Shown: positions 22,442 through 34,516, counted from the stretch's first letter. The stretch: DNA of 64,000 nt from Prionace glauca (GCA_037974335.1 CM075760.1:8863432-8927431), one strand, 5' to 3'. Made by a program: numbers and translations. Notes: a model not told the origin generated them from the sequence alone.

Positions 22442-22514
22442 CGCCCAACGTGGGGCTCGAACCCACGACCCTGAGATTAAGAGTCTCATGCTCTACCGAC
22501 TGAGCTAGTCGGGC
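22442..22514 (-). tRNA. tRNA-Lys(CTT)
   Basis: 73 nt, complete cloverleaf. Acceptor GCCCGAC with GTTGGGC, D-arm 'tagctcagtcggtaga', anticodon loop ctCTTaa, T-arm 'gtgggttcgagccccac'. Matches the common vertebrate tRNA-Lys(CTT). The mirror copy is at 40,083. Confidence 0.95.
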
Positions 22515-23454
22515 ACATTGCATCAATGCTACTTCAAGTCCTAAAATAGGCAGACAGCAAATGTGCATTTCCAAATGGCATCTCGTTATTCTAATTTCAA
22601 AGTGTAAAATGGACTCGATCTACAAAATCGCTAAGGTTCCAATGCATTCCTGTCAATCATCATTAACATCATTCACATCTTCCGCTTCTTTGCCGCAGCT
22701 CCTTCTAAGCATAACAGACTTCTCTTACATCTTTCAAATTAATTATTTTTATCGGAAACATTTTGACATGACCTTCTGAACTAATGTGAATCAGGTTTGT
22801 GTTGGAAAAACCAGCTTATTCACATCGGTGAGCTGAGTCACTTTGGCAAACACAGAGAGTGGGAGAGGCCTCAGAAGAAACAAGCCCGCCTCAAAGAGCA
22901 AACCAGTTGGAAATTTGGCAGAGGCCGAATCACCACAGATACTAGAACCTGAAATTATAAGATCATCCAGCCACACTGACTCATTCACAACACCATAACC
23001 ATTACCTTGACCGCACTGATTAGAATATGGGGAAATAAGGTCATAAGTGGGCCAATTGGCCCCTCGAGCATTCTCAGCTGCTGAGTAAGAATGTCCTCAA
23101 CTTTTAAACTGTTCTGTTTACTTTTCTGTAGCATCTTAATCTGGTGAATATACAAATAAGGTGAATATCCCTGGAGGATGATGGTTTAAATCTGAAACGT
23201 TAACTCTGTTTTTCTCCAGACTTGTTGAGTTGATCCAGCATTTCCTGTTTTTATTTCAGATTTCCAATATCACACTGTTATTCTTTTATTATCTGATGAA
23301 TAAATAACAACATTTGTTCATCTGGGACTATGGTGACTTTATTTGCCCTGATCTTATTAAATGCTGGAGCAGGCTGAATGGGATTTATGACTTTGTCTGA
23401 TTCTATTTATTCTGTTTCCTGGCAACACCAGATATGACGTCAATTGCTTCCTCT

Positions 23455-23540
23455 GGCAGCGCTGATGACAAGTTTATGTCACTAAATTCAGCATGGCAAA
23501 TAATTGTGGGAAAGTGTGTTCGAATCACACCACTGCCAAA
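23455..23540 (+). tRNA. Degenerate type II tRNA-like sequence (Leu/Ser-like)
   Basis: The T-arm 'gtgtgttcgaatcacac' and an acceptor-like pair GGCAGCG/CACTGCC are clear. The D-arm and anticodon arm are not recognisable. Probably a relic. Mirrored at about 39,065-39,150. Confidence 0.3.
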
Positions 23541-23919
23541 TGTTAACTTGTTTTAAAGGTCATGGAATACATTTCGTTGCTCAAATGAACAAAACAAAAA
23601 TGCAATAGAATGTATCATTGCTCATTTTAACAGGAGGAAGTAGCAGGGGCAAGGTGGATACAGATTGATGTGGACAAGAGACAGGTTTGTGGAACTAGTT
23701 TAATTTCTCCTCCAGGAGGCCGAATTTGCTTCCAGTCGGGCGATCACCGTGTATCCTTAATGTACTGATTATCATGCCCATCTCCAAATGCTTTGAGTTT
23801 CGAAGCCATTCGGATTTCAGGATTTGCCACCAACATTAACTGACCTTTGGAGAATTTTCTGCATCATCTGATTCTAAACTTAGGAATCACTCGGCAAAAA
23901 TTCTCCAGAAGGAAGAGCG

Positions 23920-24150
23920 ACATCTAGTTTCTTCTTGAAAACACACAACGTTTTGGCCTCAGCGAGTTTCCTGTGGTAGTGAATTCCATGACTTCGCTAC
24001 TCTCTGGGTGAAGAAATCTCTGCTCACCTCAGTCCCAAAAGGTTTAAACCTAACCTTCAAACTGCCACTCTTAGTTCTGGACTCCCCCATTATCGGGAAA
24101 ATTCTTTCTGGATCTATTCTGTCTAATCCTCGAGAGGGAGCACAGCAAAA
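23920..24150 (-). mobile_element. Old LINE 3' fragment
   Basis: Antisense of the '...tttcttcac.cagagagt.gt.aattcactaccac' 3' region typical of CR1-type elements. Mirrored at 38,446-38,700. Confidence 0.6.
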
Positions 24151-24915
24151 TTTAACAGGCTGATTTCTGGGATGGTAGATTTGTCATATGAAGCGTGACT
24201 AAATCGGTTAGGATTGTATTCACCGGAGTTTCGAAGGCTGAGAGGGGATATGACAAAGTCTTTTAAAGTCCTAACAGAGTTAAGCAGTGAAGATTCAGAA
24301 AGAATGTTCCGAGTGATGGAGGAGTCCAGAACTTGGCATGGTAGCAAAGTAGTTAGCACTGTCTGTGTGGAGTTAGCACATTCTCCTCGTGTCTGCGTGG
24401 GTTTCCTCCGGGTGCTCCGGTTTTCTCCCACAGTCCAAAGATGTGTGGGTTAGGTTGATTGGCCATGCTAAAAAAATGCCCTTAGCGTCCTGAGATGCGT
24501 AGTTAGAGGGATTAGTGGGTAAATATTGGGGATATGGGGGCAGGGCCTGGGTGGGATTGTCGTCGGTGCAGACTCGATGGGCCGAATGGCCTTTTTCTGA
24601 ACTGTAGGGTTTTTATGATTCTAACTAGGGGTCATAGTTTGAAGAAAGAGGGGTTAGCCTATTAGAACTGAAATGGGAAGAAATTTCTTCAGCCGAAGGG
24701 TGGTGAATGTATAGAATTCACTACCACTATTTGAGACTAAAACGTTTTCCGATTTCAAGAAGAAAATAGATCTAGCTCTTGGGACTGAAGGGATCAAAGC
24801 ATATGAGAGGAAAGAGGAATCAGGATATTAAATTTGATGATGAACCATGTTCAAATGAATGGCGGAGCAGGCTCGATGGGCTGAATGGCGTATTCCTGCT
24901 TCTATGTGTCTATGT
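24150..24915 (+). mobile_element. Old LINE 3' end, split by a SINE
   Basis: LINE pieces at 24,150-24,345 ('gtattcaccggagtttcgaaggctgagagg') and 24,628-24,915 ('atggcggagcaggctcgatgggctgaatgg') flank the SINE. The same nested arrangement, inverted, is at 37,500-38,270, so both insertions predate the palindrome. Confidence 0.75.
24340..24627 (+). mobile_element. SINE nested in LINE
   Basis: 'gtctgcgtgggtttcctccg', 'gccatgcta' and 'actcgatgggccgaatggcc' are diagnostic of the first SINE subfamily. Confidence 0.85.
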
Positions 24916-24919
24916 AATC

Positions 24920-25305
24920 CTCCTGGAATTTTATTAGTTTCTGTGAGATCTCCTCTCACTCTTTTGAACTCTAATAAATAGTATTCTAACTGATTTATTC
25001 TCTACTGAAATAACAAAACTAACATCCCAAGAAACAGCCTGGTAAACCTTCTCTGCAATCCCTCTGAAGCAAGGATATCCTTTCTCGGATGAGGACGTCA
25101 AAGCTACACACAATATTCCAGATGTGGCCCTAACAATGCCCGATAGAATTGCAGCAAAACATCTCTACTCCTGTACTCAAATCCTCTTGCTATGAAGGTT
25201 AGCAAATCATTTTTCTTCTTTACTGCCTGCTGTAACTGCACATTTACTTTCAGCGACTCACGTACAAGGACATCAGGTTCTGGCTGAGTATCCATCTCTC
25301 ACATG
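24920..25305 (-). mobile_element. LINE RT thumb fragment
   Basis: The minus strand reads VRESLKVNVQLQQAV, then LTFIARGFEYRSRDVLLQFYRALLGPHLEYCV, clear CR1-clade ORF2. Mirror copy at 37,125-37,505. Confidence 0.8.
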
Positions 25306-25319
25306 CTCTATCACTTTGG

Positions 25320-25485
25320 GGGGATAAGAAACTTCAAGCCCAAATTTTGAAATCAAAGTTTAGTAAAACTACCAAGATCACTGAAGTGATGATTAACAAA
25401 GTCCTGATCTCCGACACCACTGTGTATTTCAATGCCATGAGTCCCCACCCTGCTGCAGAGATGTCGCGGGTCCCAGTCAAAATTC
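25320..25485 (+). pseudogene. V-B' relic with RSS-like end
   Basis: The plus strand reads FSKTTKITEVMINKVLISDTTVYFNAM. This aligns with the FR3 of V-B1 (TTKLTISYSVTSDSVMYSCAM), but the second Cys codon is AAT (Asn). Nothing upstream of FR3 remains. RSS-like sites are CACCCTG (25446-25452) and a poor nonamer at 25477-25485. The mirror copy lies at 36,945-37,110. Confidence 0.65.
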
Positions 25486-25509
25486 CACAGCGATAACTCC
25501 TGAGACTGA

Positions 25510-25523
25510 GCAGCAGAGGGCGC
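25510..25523 (+). promoter_or_regulatory. CTCF-like motif beyond the V-B' RSS
   Basis: GCAGCAGAGGGCGC differs from CCASYAGRKGGCRS only at the first base. It sits 24 bp after the nonamer-like site and on the V strand. The sequence between RSS and motif differs from V-B1 while the motif is retained. Confidence 0.45.
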
Positions 25524-25986
25524 TCTCACACCGATGAAGAGCAGCAATAATTCACTGAGCGGTTTGAGAGCCAGAGGGATCTTTCTCAACCTGCAAATAA
25601 TACAAAACACAACAATAGATTGTGAGGTCCACTCGCAGAACTGTATTACTTTATGATTTCAATTCGCAACATATTAAAAATAGATTGCACAAGTACATCT
25701 GTGGAATCTTAATTGTTTACATGTTAATTGTCCTTGTTCCTTTCAATTTATTTTTCCACTCTTTCCCTTCCTGCCTCTAGTTTCCATTTTTCACCTGTAA
25801 TTGCTTTACTTTTTTTTCCAATATTTAGTTCAACGATTCAGAACCTAATTTTCTGCTCGGCATCTTAAATCAGTCCGGCAAAACTCCACTGAGCCACAAA
25901 AGGAAACCGGCAGGCGAGGCCAATGAATAACAAAGATTCTCTCCCTTTCTGTCCACCGCCATCGGAACATTTCTTCGAATAGGCAC

Positions 25987-26232
25987 CAATGGGTGGCACG
26001 TTGCCTCACGGCGCCGGGACCTTTGGTCACTGCCTATGTGGAGTTTGCACTTTCTCATCTGGGTTCGCCGGTTTCCCCTCACAGTCCAAAGTTAGGTTGA
26101 TCGGCCATACTAAATTGCCCTTTAGTGTTAGGGAAACTAGTAGGGACTGTGGGGATTGGGCCTCGGTGTGATTGCGAAGGATGCAGACTTAATGGGCCAA
26201 ATAGCCTCCTTCTGCACTGTTTGCAATGGTAA
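25987..26232 (+). mobile_element. SINE
   Basis: 'gttgcctcacggcgccggga' head, 'gtggagtttgcac' and 'ttaatgggccaaatagcc' end. Mirrored at 36,200-36,445. Confidence 0.8.
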
Positions 26233-27411
26233 TTGAAATGCTTGAACCCAATTTGCTTCAATGTTTTGAAGAAGATAAAGTGGTCAATAATCATTACAAA
26301 AACACCCGCATTGTAGCAGGATTGGAGCCTGATGTTGATCAGAGGCCAGAGCGAGTGAGAGAAGGTGTGTCCGATGTGGAAAAGGATATGAAAATGTGAC
26401 TGAAAACCCATTGTGATAGCTGCTTTCTGAGTTATTACACTGTAATCATTTCAGCACCGTATTCATTTCTTTTATGAATGGAAGTCACACCGAAAAGGTT
26501 TTCCTAGCCGGCTGGTATTGAATTGTAGGTAATGAGGACAAGCTTTACATATCCTCAGGGGACTGTTTATCTGCTGTCTGAACTTTGGTCTCGTGTTTTG
26601 AACACACGATTGTCGAGTTACAGGAAGTGCTGACATTATTATTTCTTCAACAAATTCCAAACTCCGAGGGTGGTGGCTCATTGAATACACGATAACTAAC
26701 CCGATTGAAGTTAGTAATTTTAAACAGAGGTGCCATTGAGAGACGTTACATTAGAGGTAATGTGAAACCTTCAAGATTGTTCCACAGAATGTACAGTGAC
26801 AACCAGTACCTTTGTCCAATGCGGCAGGTATACTTTTTAAGCATATCGTCACAAACACATATCCCTTCCTTTGAACTATGTTGGGAAGGATTCCGTAGCT
26901 GATTATCAGACCCGCTGAACGGCGGTAGAACCGCTCCTTCCTTGAATTGGGAGGTTCTCTTCGAACGGCAGGGTCGCTGACAATGTGATGAGTCAATCAA
27001 ACACTCCGACATAAAATGCAATAAGTGTTCAATAATTGTCTGAGTGTTTTATGAGGGAAATCTCGCAGTCAAGGCTGAGCCGATGGTAAGGCTTAAACGG
27101 ACTGATCCTGAATGAACCAAACCCTGGAGCAAGCCTGAGTTTGACGGTCACAATAATCAGAATCGGGTTTAACTGTCACCATCTGCTGTGTAAAACGGAA
27201 ATATTCCTTCCATAAAGCACTGACTGTTCCCCGGCTCTGAGTGTTTCCAATCATTGGCAGCCAGCTCACCAGCCTGCCTATTCTCAATGTCACTGGGAAC
27301 ATCAGGAAGTGAAGTGAAAACATCCTGAGACTCACAGCAGATTACTGAGGGCGGGGTTTAGAACATGTCTTCAAAATCCCCAACTCCTCTTCCACAGAGC
27401 AGACAGAGACA
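26233..27411. other. Upstream flank of V-E1, mirrored in the right arm
   Basis: No gene recognised. Strongly matched, inverted, to 35,010-36,200. Confidence 0.5.
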
Positions 27412-27870
27412 ATGCGGCTGCTCAGCATCTGGGTTTATTTCTGACAGGTAAATGTGGACCAAACACATTTCAACTTTGTTTTTTACATTTTTGAAACATG
27501 GTGTAAAACAAAATTTTCAACAGTCGCCTGTCAGATCTTTTTATATTTGTTTTTCAGATCTGATTCATGGAGATTCTGTCACTCAGTCGCCTTCCTCAGA
27601 TGTTGGGACAGAAGGAGAAGCGGTGACTTTAAATTGTAAATATGATACTAAACAGAGCGGCTACTATCTATACTGGTACCGGCAGCACCCAGACTCACAG
27701 CCTGAGTGTATATTGAGAAAATACTCGGGAGGCAGTGAACACAAAGCCGATTTTGCCAAAAGCAAAATCTGTTTCTCTGTTGAGCTCCAGACTGAGAATA
27801 AATTCACCAGTTTAACTGTCCGGGACCTGAAGCTGGCTGACGCCGCTGTGTATTACTGCGCTTTCGGACT
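27412..27870 (+). pseudogene. T-cell receptor V segment V-E1, leader frame broken
   Basis: V exon 27558-27870: DLIHGDSVTQSPSSDVGTEG, first Cys in LNCKYD, Trp in YLYWYRQHPDSQPE, AAVYYCAFGLT. Leader candidate 27412-27447 (MRLLSIWVYF) runs into TGA, and its 36-bp length gives phase 0 where the V exon needs phase 1, as if one T had been lost. V-E2 has the identical leader. A 6-bp in-frame insertion relative to V-E2 gives KSKICFS and adds an unpaired Cys in FR3. The intron frame is open from 27452, so an unspliced product without a classical signal could be read. Functional only if another leader exists. Confidence 0.8.
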
Positions 27871-27909
27871 CACAGTGACAGAAAACAAGCTCAGCCCTGT
27901 ACAAAACTG
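27871..27909 (+). promoter_or_regulatory. 23-RSS of V-E1
   Basis: Heptamer CACAGTG (27871-27877), 23-bp spacer, nonamer ACAAAACTG (27901-27909), one A shorter than in V-E2 and so weaker. Confidence 0.8.
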
Positions 27910-28239
27910 TTCTTCTTTTTAGTGCAGAATGCAGCTGCTGTCTGTTGTCGCTTGTGTAAAATCGCGGTCGATGTAGCCACAATGCACAGAGAAAGGAAAC
28001 CAAAGCAACTTCAAATGAAACTGTTCCCAGGAGCAACTTCACAAACAGACTGTCGATTTCAATCCGACAAACAGATCAGCACAGAGTCAGATTTGAAGAT
28101 GCCCGTTGTAATCCCCGCCTTTAGTAATTTGTTCTCTGCCCTCAGGATGTTTTCGCCCCACTTCCGTCTGTGTCTCTGGTACTTTGTGACCAGTAGGTAG
28201 TAATCTCGGGCTGACTCGGAAGAAAAGGGTCTGAAGGGG

Positions 28240-31151
28240 GCATAGATGGGGACTGCAATGCACGGCATTGTGGGGGAGGGGCGGAGCAGGGTTTGAAATG
28301 TGTATACTTTAATGTGAGGAGTATTCGCAATAAGGTGGATGAACTTGCAGCGTGGACCAATACCTGGGACTTCGATGTTGTGGCCATTTCAGAGACTTGG
28401 ATAGAGCAGGGTCAGGAATGGATGTTGCAGGTCCCGGGGTACAAATGCTTTAGTCGGAGTAGAGAAGGAGGTAGAAGGGAGGGGTGGGGTAGCATTATTG
28501 GTCAAGGACTGTATTTCAGTGTCAGAGAGGAACTTTGATGAGGACTTGTCTGTTGAGGTAGTATGGGCGGAGATTAGAAATAGGAGAGGAGAGGTCACCC
28601 TGTTGGGAGTCTTTTATAGACCTCCAAAAAGTTCTAGTGAGGTTGAGGAAAGGATTGCGGAGACGATCCTTGTTAGGAGTGAAAGTAATAGGGTAATTGT
28701 TATGGGGGACTTTAACTTTACTCATGTTGATTGGAATTGCTATAGCTCTAGCTCGTTAGAGGGGTGAGTTTTTGTTCAAAGTGTGCAGGAAGGTTTTTGA
28801 CTCAGTATGTAGATAGCCCGACTAGAGGTGCGGCTATATTGGATTTGGTGATGGGTAATGAGCCAGACCAGGTGCTAGACTTGGAAGTTGGTGTGCATTT
28901 TGGGGATAGTGACCACAATTCGATTACGTTTACCTTAGTGATGGAAAGGGATAGGCATGAACCTCGGGTCAGTAGTTTCAGCTGGGGGAAGGGTAATTGT
29001 GAGGCTATTAGAAGAGAATTAGGAAGCATTGGTTGGACTAGGAGATTACAGGGACTGGGAAAATCCGAGATGTGGAGATGTTTCAAGGAGCAATATTGCG
29101 GGTCTGTGATAGGTATATCCCTGTCAGGCAGGGAGGATTTGGTAGGCCCAGGGAACCGTGGTGCACTAAAAAAGTTGATTCGTTGGTGAGGAAGAAAAAG
29201 GAGGCTTATGTTCGGATGAGGCTTGAGGGCTCAGGTAGTGCATTAGAAAGTTTTAGATTGGCTAGGAGGGAGTTGAAGAGGGAGTTAAGAAGGGCTAAAA
29301 GAGGACATGAGATGACTTTGGCTGATAGGATTAAGGAGAACCCTAAGGCATTTTACAGGTATGTCAAGAACAGAAGGTTGGTTAGGGCAAGATTAGGGCC
29401 AGTTACAGACAGTAGAGGGAAGTTGTGTGTGGAACCGGAGGAGATTGGAGAGGCGTTGAACCAATATTTCTCTTCGGTGTTCACGCAAGGGGACATGAAT
29501 GTAGCTGAGGAGGACACTGGGGTGCAGGGGTGTAAAATAGATAATATTGCAGTTGATACGGGGGATGTGCTGGATATTTTAGAGGATTTGAAAATAGATA
29601 AGTCCCCTGGTCCGGATGGGATTTACCCTAGGATTCTTTGGGAGGCAAGAGGGGTGATTGCGAAGCCTCTGGCTCTGATCTTCAGGTCGTCGTTGGTCTC
29701 TGGTATAGTACCGGAAGATTGGAGGACAGCAAATGTTGTCCCATTGTTTAAGAAGGGGAGAAGGGACTTCCCTGGGAATTATAGACCGGTGAGTCTTACT
29801 TCTGTGGTGGGTAAGGTTTTGGAAAGGATTATTAGAGACAGGATTTATAGTTATTTGGAGAGTAATGAGTTGATTAGAGACAGTCAGCATGGTTTTGTAG
29901 CGGGTAGGTCGTCCCTTACTAACCTTATTGAGTTCTTTGAGAAAGTGACCAAAGAGGTGGATAGGGGTAAGGCAGTTGATGTGGTGTATATGGATTTTAG
30001 CAAGGCGTTTGATAAGGTTCACTATGGTAGGCTTCTGCAGAAAATGCAGATGTATGGGATTGGGGGTGATCTAGGTAATTGGATCAGGAATTGGCTAGCA
30101 GATAGGAGACAGAGGGTGGTGGTTGATGGTAATATTCGTCATGGACTTCGGTTACGAGTGGTGTGCCTCAGGGATCTGTTTTGGGGCCACTGCTGTTTGT
30201 AATTTTTATTAATGATCTGGATGAGGGTATAGTTGGGTGGATTAGTAAATTTGCTGATGACACCAAAGTCGGAGGTGTGGTAGATTGTGAGGAAGGGTGT
30301 CATAGTTTGCAGGGTGACTTAGAAAGGTTGCAGAGCTGGGCTGTGAGGTGGCGGATGGAGTTTAATGTGGAGAAGTGTGAGATAATTCATTTCGGTAGGA
30401 ATAACAGATGTGTTGAGTATAGGGCTAACGGGAGGACTTTGAATAGTGTGGAGGAGCAGAGGGATCTAGGTGTATGTGTACATAGATCCCTGAAAGTTGG
30501 GAATCAAGTAGATAAGGTTGTTAAGAAGGCACACGGTGTCTTGGCGTTTATTGGTAGGGGGATTTAGTTTAGGAGTCGCAGCGTCATGATGCAACTGTAC
30601 ACAACTCTGGTGCGGCCACACTTGGAGTTTTGTGTGCAGTTCTGGTTCCCACATTACAGGAAGGATGTAGAGGCTTTGGAGAGGGTGCAGAGGAGGTTTA
30701 CCAGGATGTTGCCTGGTATGGAGGGGAGATCCTATGAGGAGAGACTGAGAGATTTGGGGTTGTTTTCGCTGGAAAGAAGGCGGCTAAGAGGGGATCTCAT
30801 TGAAACATATAAGATGATTAGAGGTTCAGACAGGGTAGATAGTGATAGCCTTTTTCCTAGGATGGAGAAAGCTAGCACGAGGGGGAACGACTTCAAATTA
30901 AGGGGGGCTAGTTATAGGACTGATGTCAGGGGTAGGTTCTTTACCCAGAGGGAGGTGAGGGACTGGAATGCCCTGCCAGCTGCAGTTGTAAATGCACCTA
31001 GTTTGGGGGCGTTTAAGAAATCTGTGGATAGGTTTATGGACGAAAAGGGATTGGTTTAGGCTAGTGGGTCATTGTTTTTGTAACTGGTCGGCGCAACATC
31101 GTGGGCCGAAGGGCCTGTTCTGCGCTGTAATGTTCTATGTTCTATGTTCTA
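28240..31151 (+). mobile_element. CR1-clade LINE, nearly complete ORF2 (family B), 8-bp target duplication
   Basis: Endonuclease domain: FNVRSIRNKVDEL, ISETWIEQG, LLGVFYRPP, GDFNFTHVDW, DSDHNSITF. Reverse transcriptase: DKSPGPDGI, NYRPVSLTSVVGKVLERI, MDFSKAFDKV, PQGSVLGPLLF, FADDTK. Thumb: RPHLEFCVQFWFPHYRKDVEALERVQRRFTRM. The coding frame is interrupted near 28,500, 28,765 and 30,160 (shifts) and by TAG at 30,566-30,568. No ORF1 is seen. Tail is TCTATGT repeats. Direct repeats TGAAGGGG at 28,232-28,239 and 31,152-31,159 fit a target-site duplication. Absent from the right arm, so it is younger than the palindrome. Confidence 0.93.
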
Positions 31152-31770
31152 TGAAGGGGTATGGCGACACTTTTAGAGGCTGGGGAGGAGGAAGAGGTGG
31201 TCGGGGAATATAATCCTGGTCTTCAGATTACAATAAGAAAAATTTGGATTAATAGTTCTGACAGGAACCGCGTCAACCTTTTGGAAACATTCTGTAGCTC
31301 AGTGGGCACAAAATCTACTTGGGGTTGGTTTAAAGATCACAGTCACCACTTTGCGAAATCTATTCAATGTGTATAAATGTTCTCTGATTCGGCAACGCAT
31401 TTTGTTTAATTAAACTGGGTGAGCAGGCCGCGGTCTGTAAGTGAATTTAAATGAGAGGTGTTTAGTTACGGTTAGTTATTGGGATTTGCCTCAGCTGGCA
31501 GGTTTCAGTTTACACTATTGAATGATACTTCGCTTGTATTTTCAATGTTAGTGCCGAGTGACCCCCAAATGAAAAGCAGCCAATTCTTCCCTCGTACAGC
31601 GAATCTAAGAATCAGCAGGAATCTGCCTTCGATGTGAGCGGTTTTGAATGGTGTTTATGTGGATTGTTCTCGGGGTTTGTGTTCACGGGAATACATTAAC
31701 GTGTCAATGTCAGACCCGCTGTTATAACCGGCACCCAGCAGACAACAGCTGTGACCCAGAAACCTGCGGC

Positions 31771-31809
31771 AGTTTTTGTACGAGGATTTCACTCATTTTC
31801 ATCACTGTG
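31771..31809 (-). promoter_or_regulatory. 23-RSS of V-F
   Basis: Minus strand heptamer CACAGTG (31803-31809), 23-bp spacer, nonamer ACAAAAACT (31771-31779). Near consensus. Confidence 0.9.
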
Positions 31810-32819
31810 AGATTCTGTGCACAGTAATAGACCGCGGTGTCAGACAGCAGCAGCTCCGAGATGGTCAATCGGTACAACTTTTCTGATTTCTCGATTGTAT
31901 CAGAAAACCGGCTCTGAGCGAAATCCGCCTTCAGTTCATCACCGCCGCTCGTATGTCTCCGGACCGCAAACTCAGGCTGTCTGCCTGGGTATTGACGGTA
32001 CCAGAATAAATAATATGCATCGTCGGTATAGGTGCAGCTTAAAGTGACACTTTCTCCCTCTCTCCCTGTGACTGAGGATTCCTGCTGAGTAACAGAATCT
32101 CCATTGCTCAGATCTAGAAAACACGGTAAAAGAAATAAAAAACATTCAGATGAACTGAGGATGAAAACTCAAAGACGGTGGAACATAAAAATAGGCATCA
32201 AATAATATCAAATTCGCCCCATCTGATCTACGTTCCCGTTCAAAATCCCCAGAAGAGTCCGCCATCTCAATGCCTCTGTCCCTTTCCCCCTCACTGACTA
32301 ATCTTTCCCCATCTCAACTGTGTCTTTACTCCTCTCTTCAAGTGTTCATTGTGTTAGTGTGAGTCACTTTCTACAGAACTCCCTCGAAAGCAGATTCGTT
32401 GTAATTTCCAGTCTTTTCATTTCACTCAGATTTATGGGATATCATTTGGAATCCTCCCCGAATGGAATCATCCTTTCCCTGTCCGCCGTACTGAACCGCT
32501 TCATCATTATAAATACATCAATCAGGTTACTCGTTAATCTTCTGCCAGAAGATAAATTAACCATAATATTTAGATTGCATTCTGTTGTTGCCATCTCCCA
32601 ATTCTGGTATCAGACTAGCTGTGTGTTTTGCCCACCGATATTCCTGTAAGGAAAAGCCAAGAGCAAAGACTCAAATGCTCTAAGGCAGGCCCGATGTCTG
32701 ATTAACTGGAGCGCCCTGCTTTTCAAATTTATTCCCCTAGAAGTTACACTCCTTTTTAAAGAGTGAGACTTACCGACAATGAATGTCACCCAGATCACAG
32801 TGAGGACCGAGCGCCGCAT
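31810..32819 (-). CDS. T-cell receptor V segment V-F (TRAV/TRDV-like)
   Basis: Leader exon 32774-32819 (MRRSVLTVIWVTFIV) ends at donor gtaagt. V exon 31810-32113 follows ...tgttttctag, phase 1, and the intron is 660 bp. V domain: LSNGDSVTQQESSVTG, first Cys in LSCTYTD, Trp in YYLFWYRQYPGRQPE, ADFAQSRFSD, LSDTAVYYCAQNLT. The exon has no in-frame ATG, so ORF-based searches miss it. All conserved positions are present, so it looks functional. It is the only V in the palindrome's spacer. Closest in the window to V-E (GDSVTQ, ADFA.SRFS). CRE-like sites lie 95 and 155 bp upstream of the leader. Confidence 0.88.
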
Positions 32820-32911
32820 TGCTGCTGTTTCTGGATTCCAGGTAATCTTGTGTCTCCCAAAGCTCAGAATATCGAACAAGACAAGGCTGAGACCATTGGC
32901 TGAGGCTGGTC

Positions 32912-32919
32912 TGATGTCA
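32912..32919 (-). promoter_or_regulatory. CRE-like decamer core upstream of V-F
   Basis: TGATGTCA followed by an Ets-like 'cttcct', 93 bp before the leader ATG on the minus strand. Resembles the conserved TCR V promoter decamer. Confidence 0.45.
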
Positions 32920-32972
32920 CTTCCTACAGGACGTACGGCAGGAAGAGCTGAAATCACTGGATCTGATTGGTC

Positions 32973-32980
32973 TGACGTCA
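32973..32980. promoter_or_regulatory. Perfect CRE upstream of V-F
   Basis: Palindromic TGACGTCA about 155 bp before the V-F leader ATG. Expected ligands are CREB/ATF factors. Confidence 0.5.
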
Positions 32981-34516
32981 TTGACTTCAACACAGTTGTT
33001 GATTTCAGGGAACTGAGACATTGACCAGACACTCTGCTGTTCAGAGCGAGGTGAGTAAACACAGCTAGGTTGATCCTAATTGAGCTACGAGACATTTTTA
33101 CCTTCAATTGACCTTAAAGAAATCGCTTTGAAGAAGGAAATGCAAGTGTTGATTGTGGATGAAGATGTTCCGAGTATTTGAGTCACTGTCATTAATCAGA
33201 CTGAGTTTCAGACGGGGGTCAATTGGAAAGATGATTTAAGATTTTTCCTGTGATAGAGACAGATCAAACAGAGCGGGGAAATGCTACGAAAGTGAATAGG
33301 TGAAACTTCCAAATTTAGTGTATGTTAAAAAGGTTGGTTTATCAAATAAACGTTAAAGGGTTGCATCCAATCGCTCAGTTGAAGTGAGCCTCACATCTAA
33401 CTCCTCTGTTCGGGTCTGATGGGATCTTTCTTGTGGATACATTCTCCAGACTCTCTCCTTTCTGAGGGCTGAAAAATGTCTCCAAACGGACAAGACAAGA
33501 TCTCTGCTGATTTTCACAAAAGGTACAAAACGGTCCCTTGAAATATCACGGAGATGTTTTCTCTGATACTGAATTTCTGAGCTACACAGCCAGTAGAGAA
33601 GTAACAGATTCAGGACGAAAATCCCACACTGGAAGTTCCAAACAGCGCTCGCATTGCTAAACAAAATCAAAAGTTCCGCCTCGAAAGTCTGAGTCACCGG
33701 CAGCCTCAAAACTAAAACAACGTCAAGAACATTTACGGAATGGTATTAGTTAACTCCAGTGTACAGTTATACTGACAGCAATCTTCATAAATTTCATTAC
33801 TTCAATGTGCTTTTTTTCCTTTCGATGTGTTTTCCGTGACTGTAATATTGAACAACCCTCTCTCCGTATCCCCTCGCAGTTTTCTGGAGCTTTTGACCGC
33901 GGCCTGCTCACACAGATTATTTAAACAGTGTTGCCGAATAAGAGAAAACTTATACGCGTTGAACAGGTTTCGCAAAGCGGTGACTGTGATCTTTAAATCA
34001 ACCCCAAGTGGGTTTTCCCCCGTGCCCACTGAGCTTCAGAATGTTTCCCGGAGGCTGCTGTGGTTTCTGTCGCCACTAACAATGCAAATCTTTCCGATGA
34101 TAATACACAGATCAGGATTACTTTCCCCGACCACCTCCTCCACCTCCCCTAGTCTCTGAAAGTGCGGCCGTTCCCCTATCAAGATATGACTGTAGCCTTT
34201 TCTTTCCATGTCAGCACCAGATCGCCACCAAGTGGTCTCACAGAACCAGAGATACAGACGGAAGTGAGGCATAAACATCCTGAGGACAGAAAGCGAGTTA
34301 TTAAAGGCAGGGATTAGAACCGGTATCTTCAAATATGACTCTGAGCTGATTTGTTTGTCGGATTGAAATCGGCAGTTTGTTTGTGTCGCTGCCCCTGGGA
34401 ACAGTTTCATTCGAAGTTGGTTTGGTTTCCTTTCTCTGAGCATTGTGGCTACACCGACCGCGATTTTACACAAGCGACAACAGACAGGAACTGCATTCTG
34501 CAGCAAAAAGAAGAAC

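Larger units (their letters stand above)
22078..31440. repeat. Palindrome, left arm, inner block
   Basis: Inverted copy of 33,880-40,521. Contains tRNA-Lys, LINE and SINE fossils, the V-B' relic and V-E1, in mirror order. It includes one extra LINE (28,240-31,151). Without that LINE the two blocks are each about 6.5 kb. Confidence 0.9.
31441..33879. other. Palindrome spacer (unique centre)
   Basis: 2.4 kb with no inverted partner in the window. It contains V-F and otherwise no recognised gene. Confidence 0.75.
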
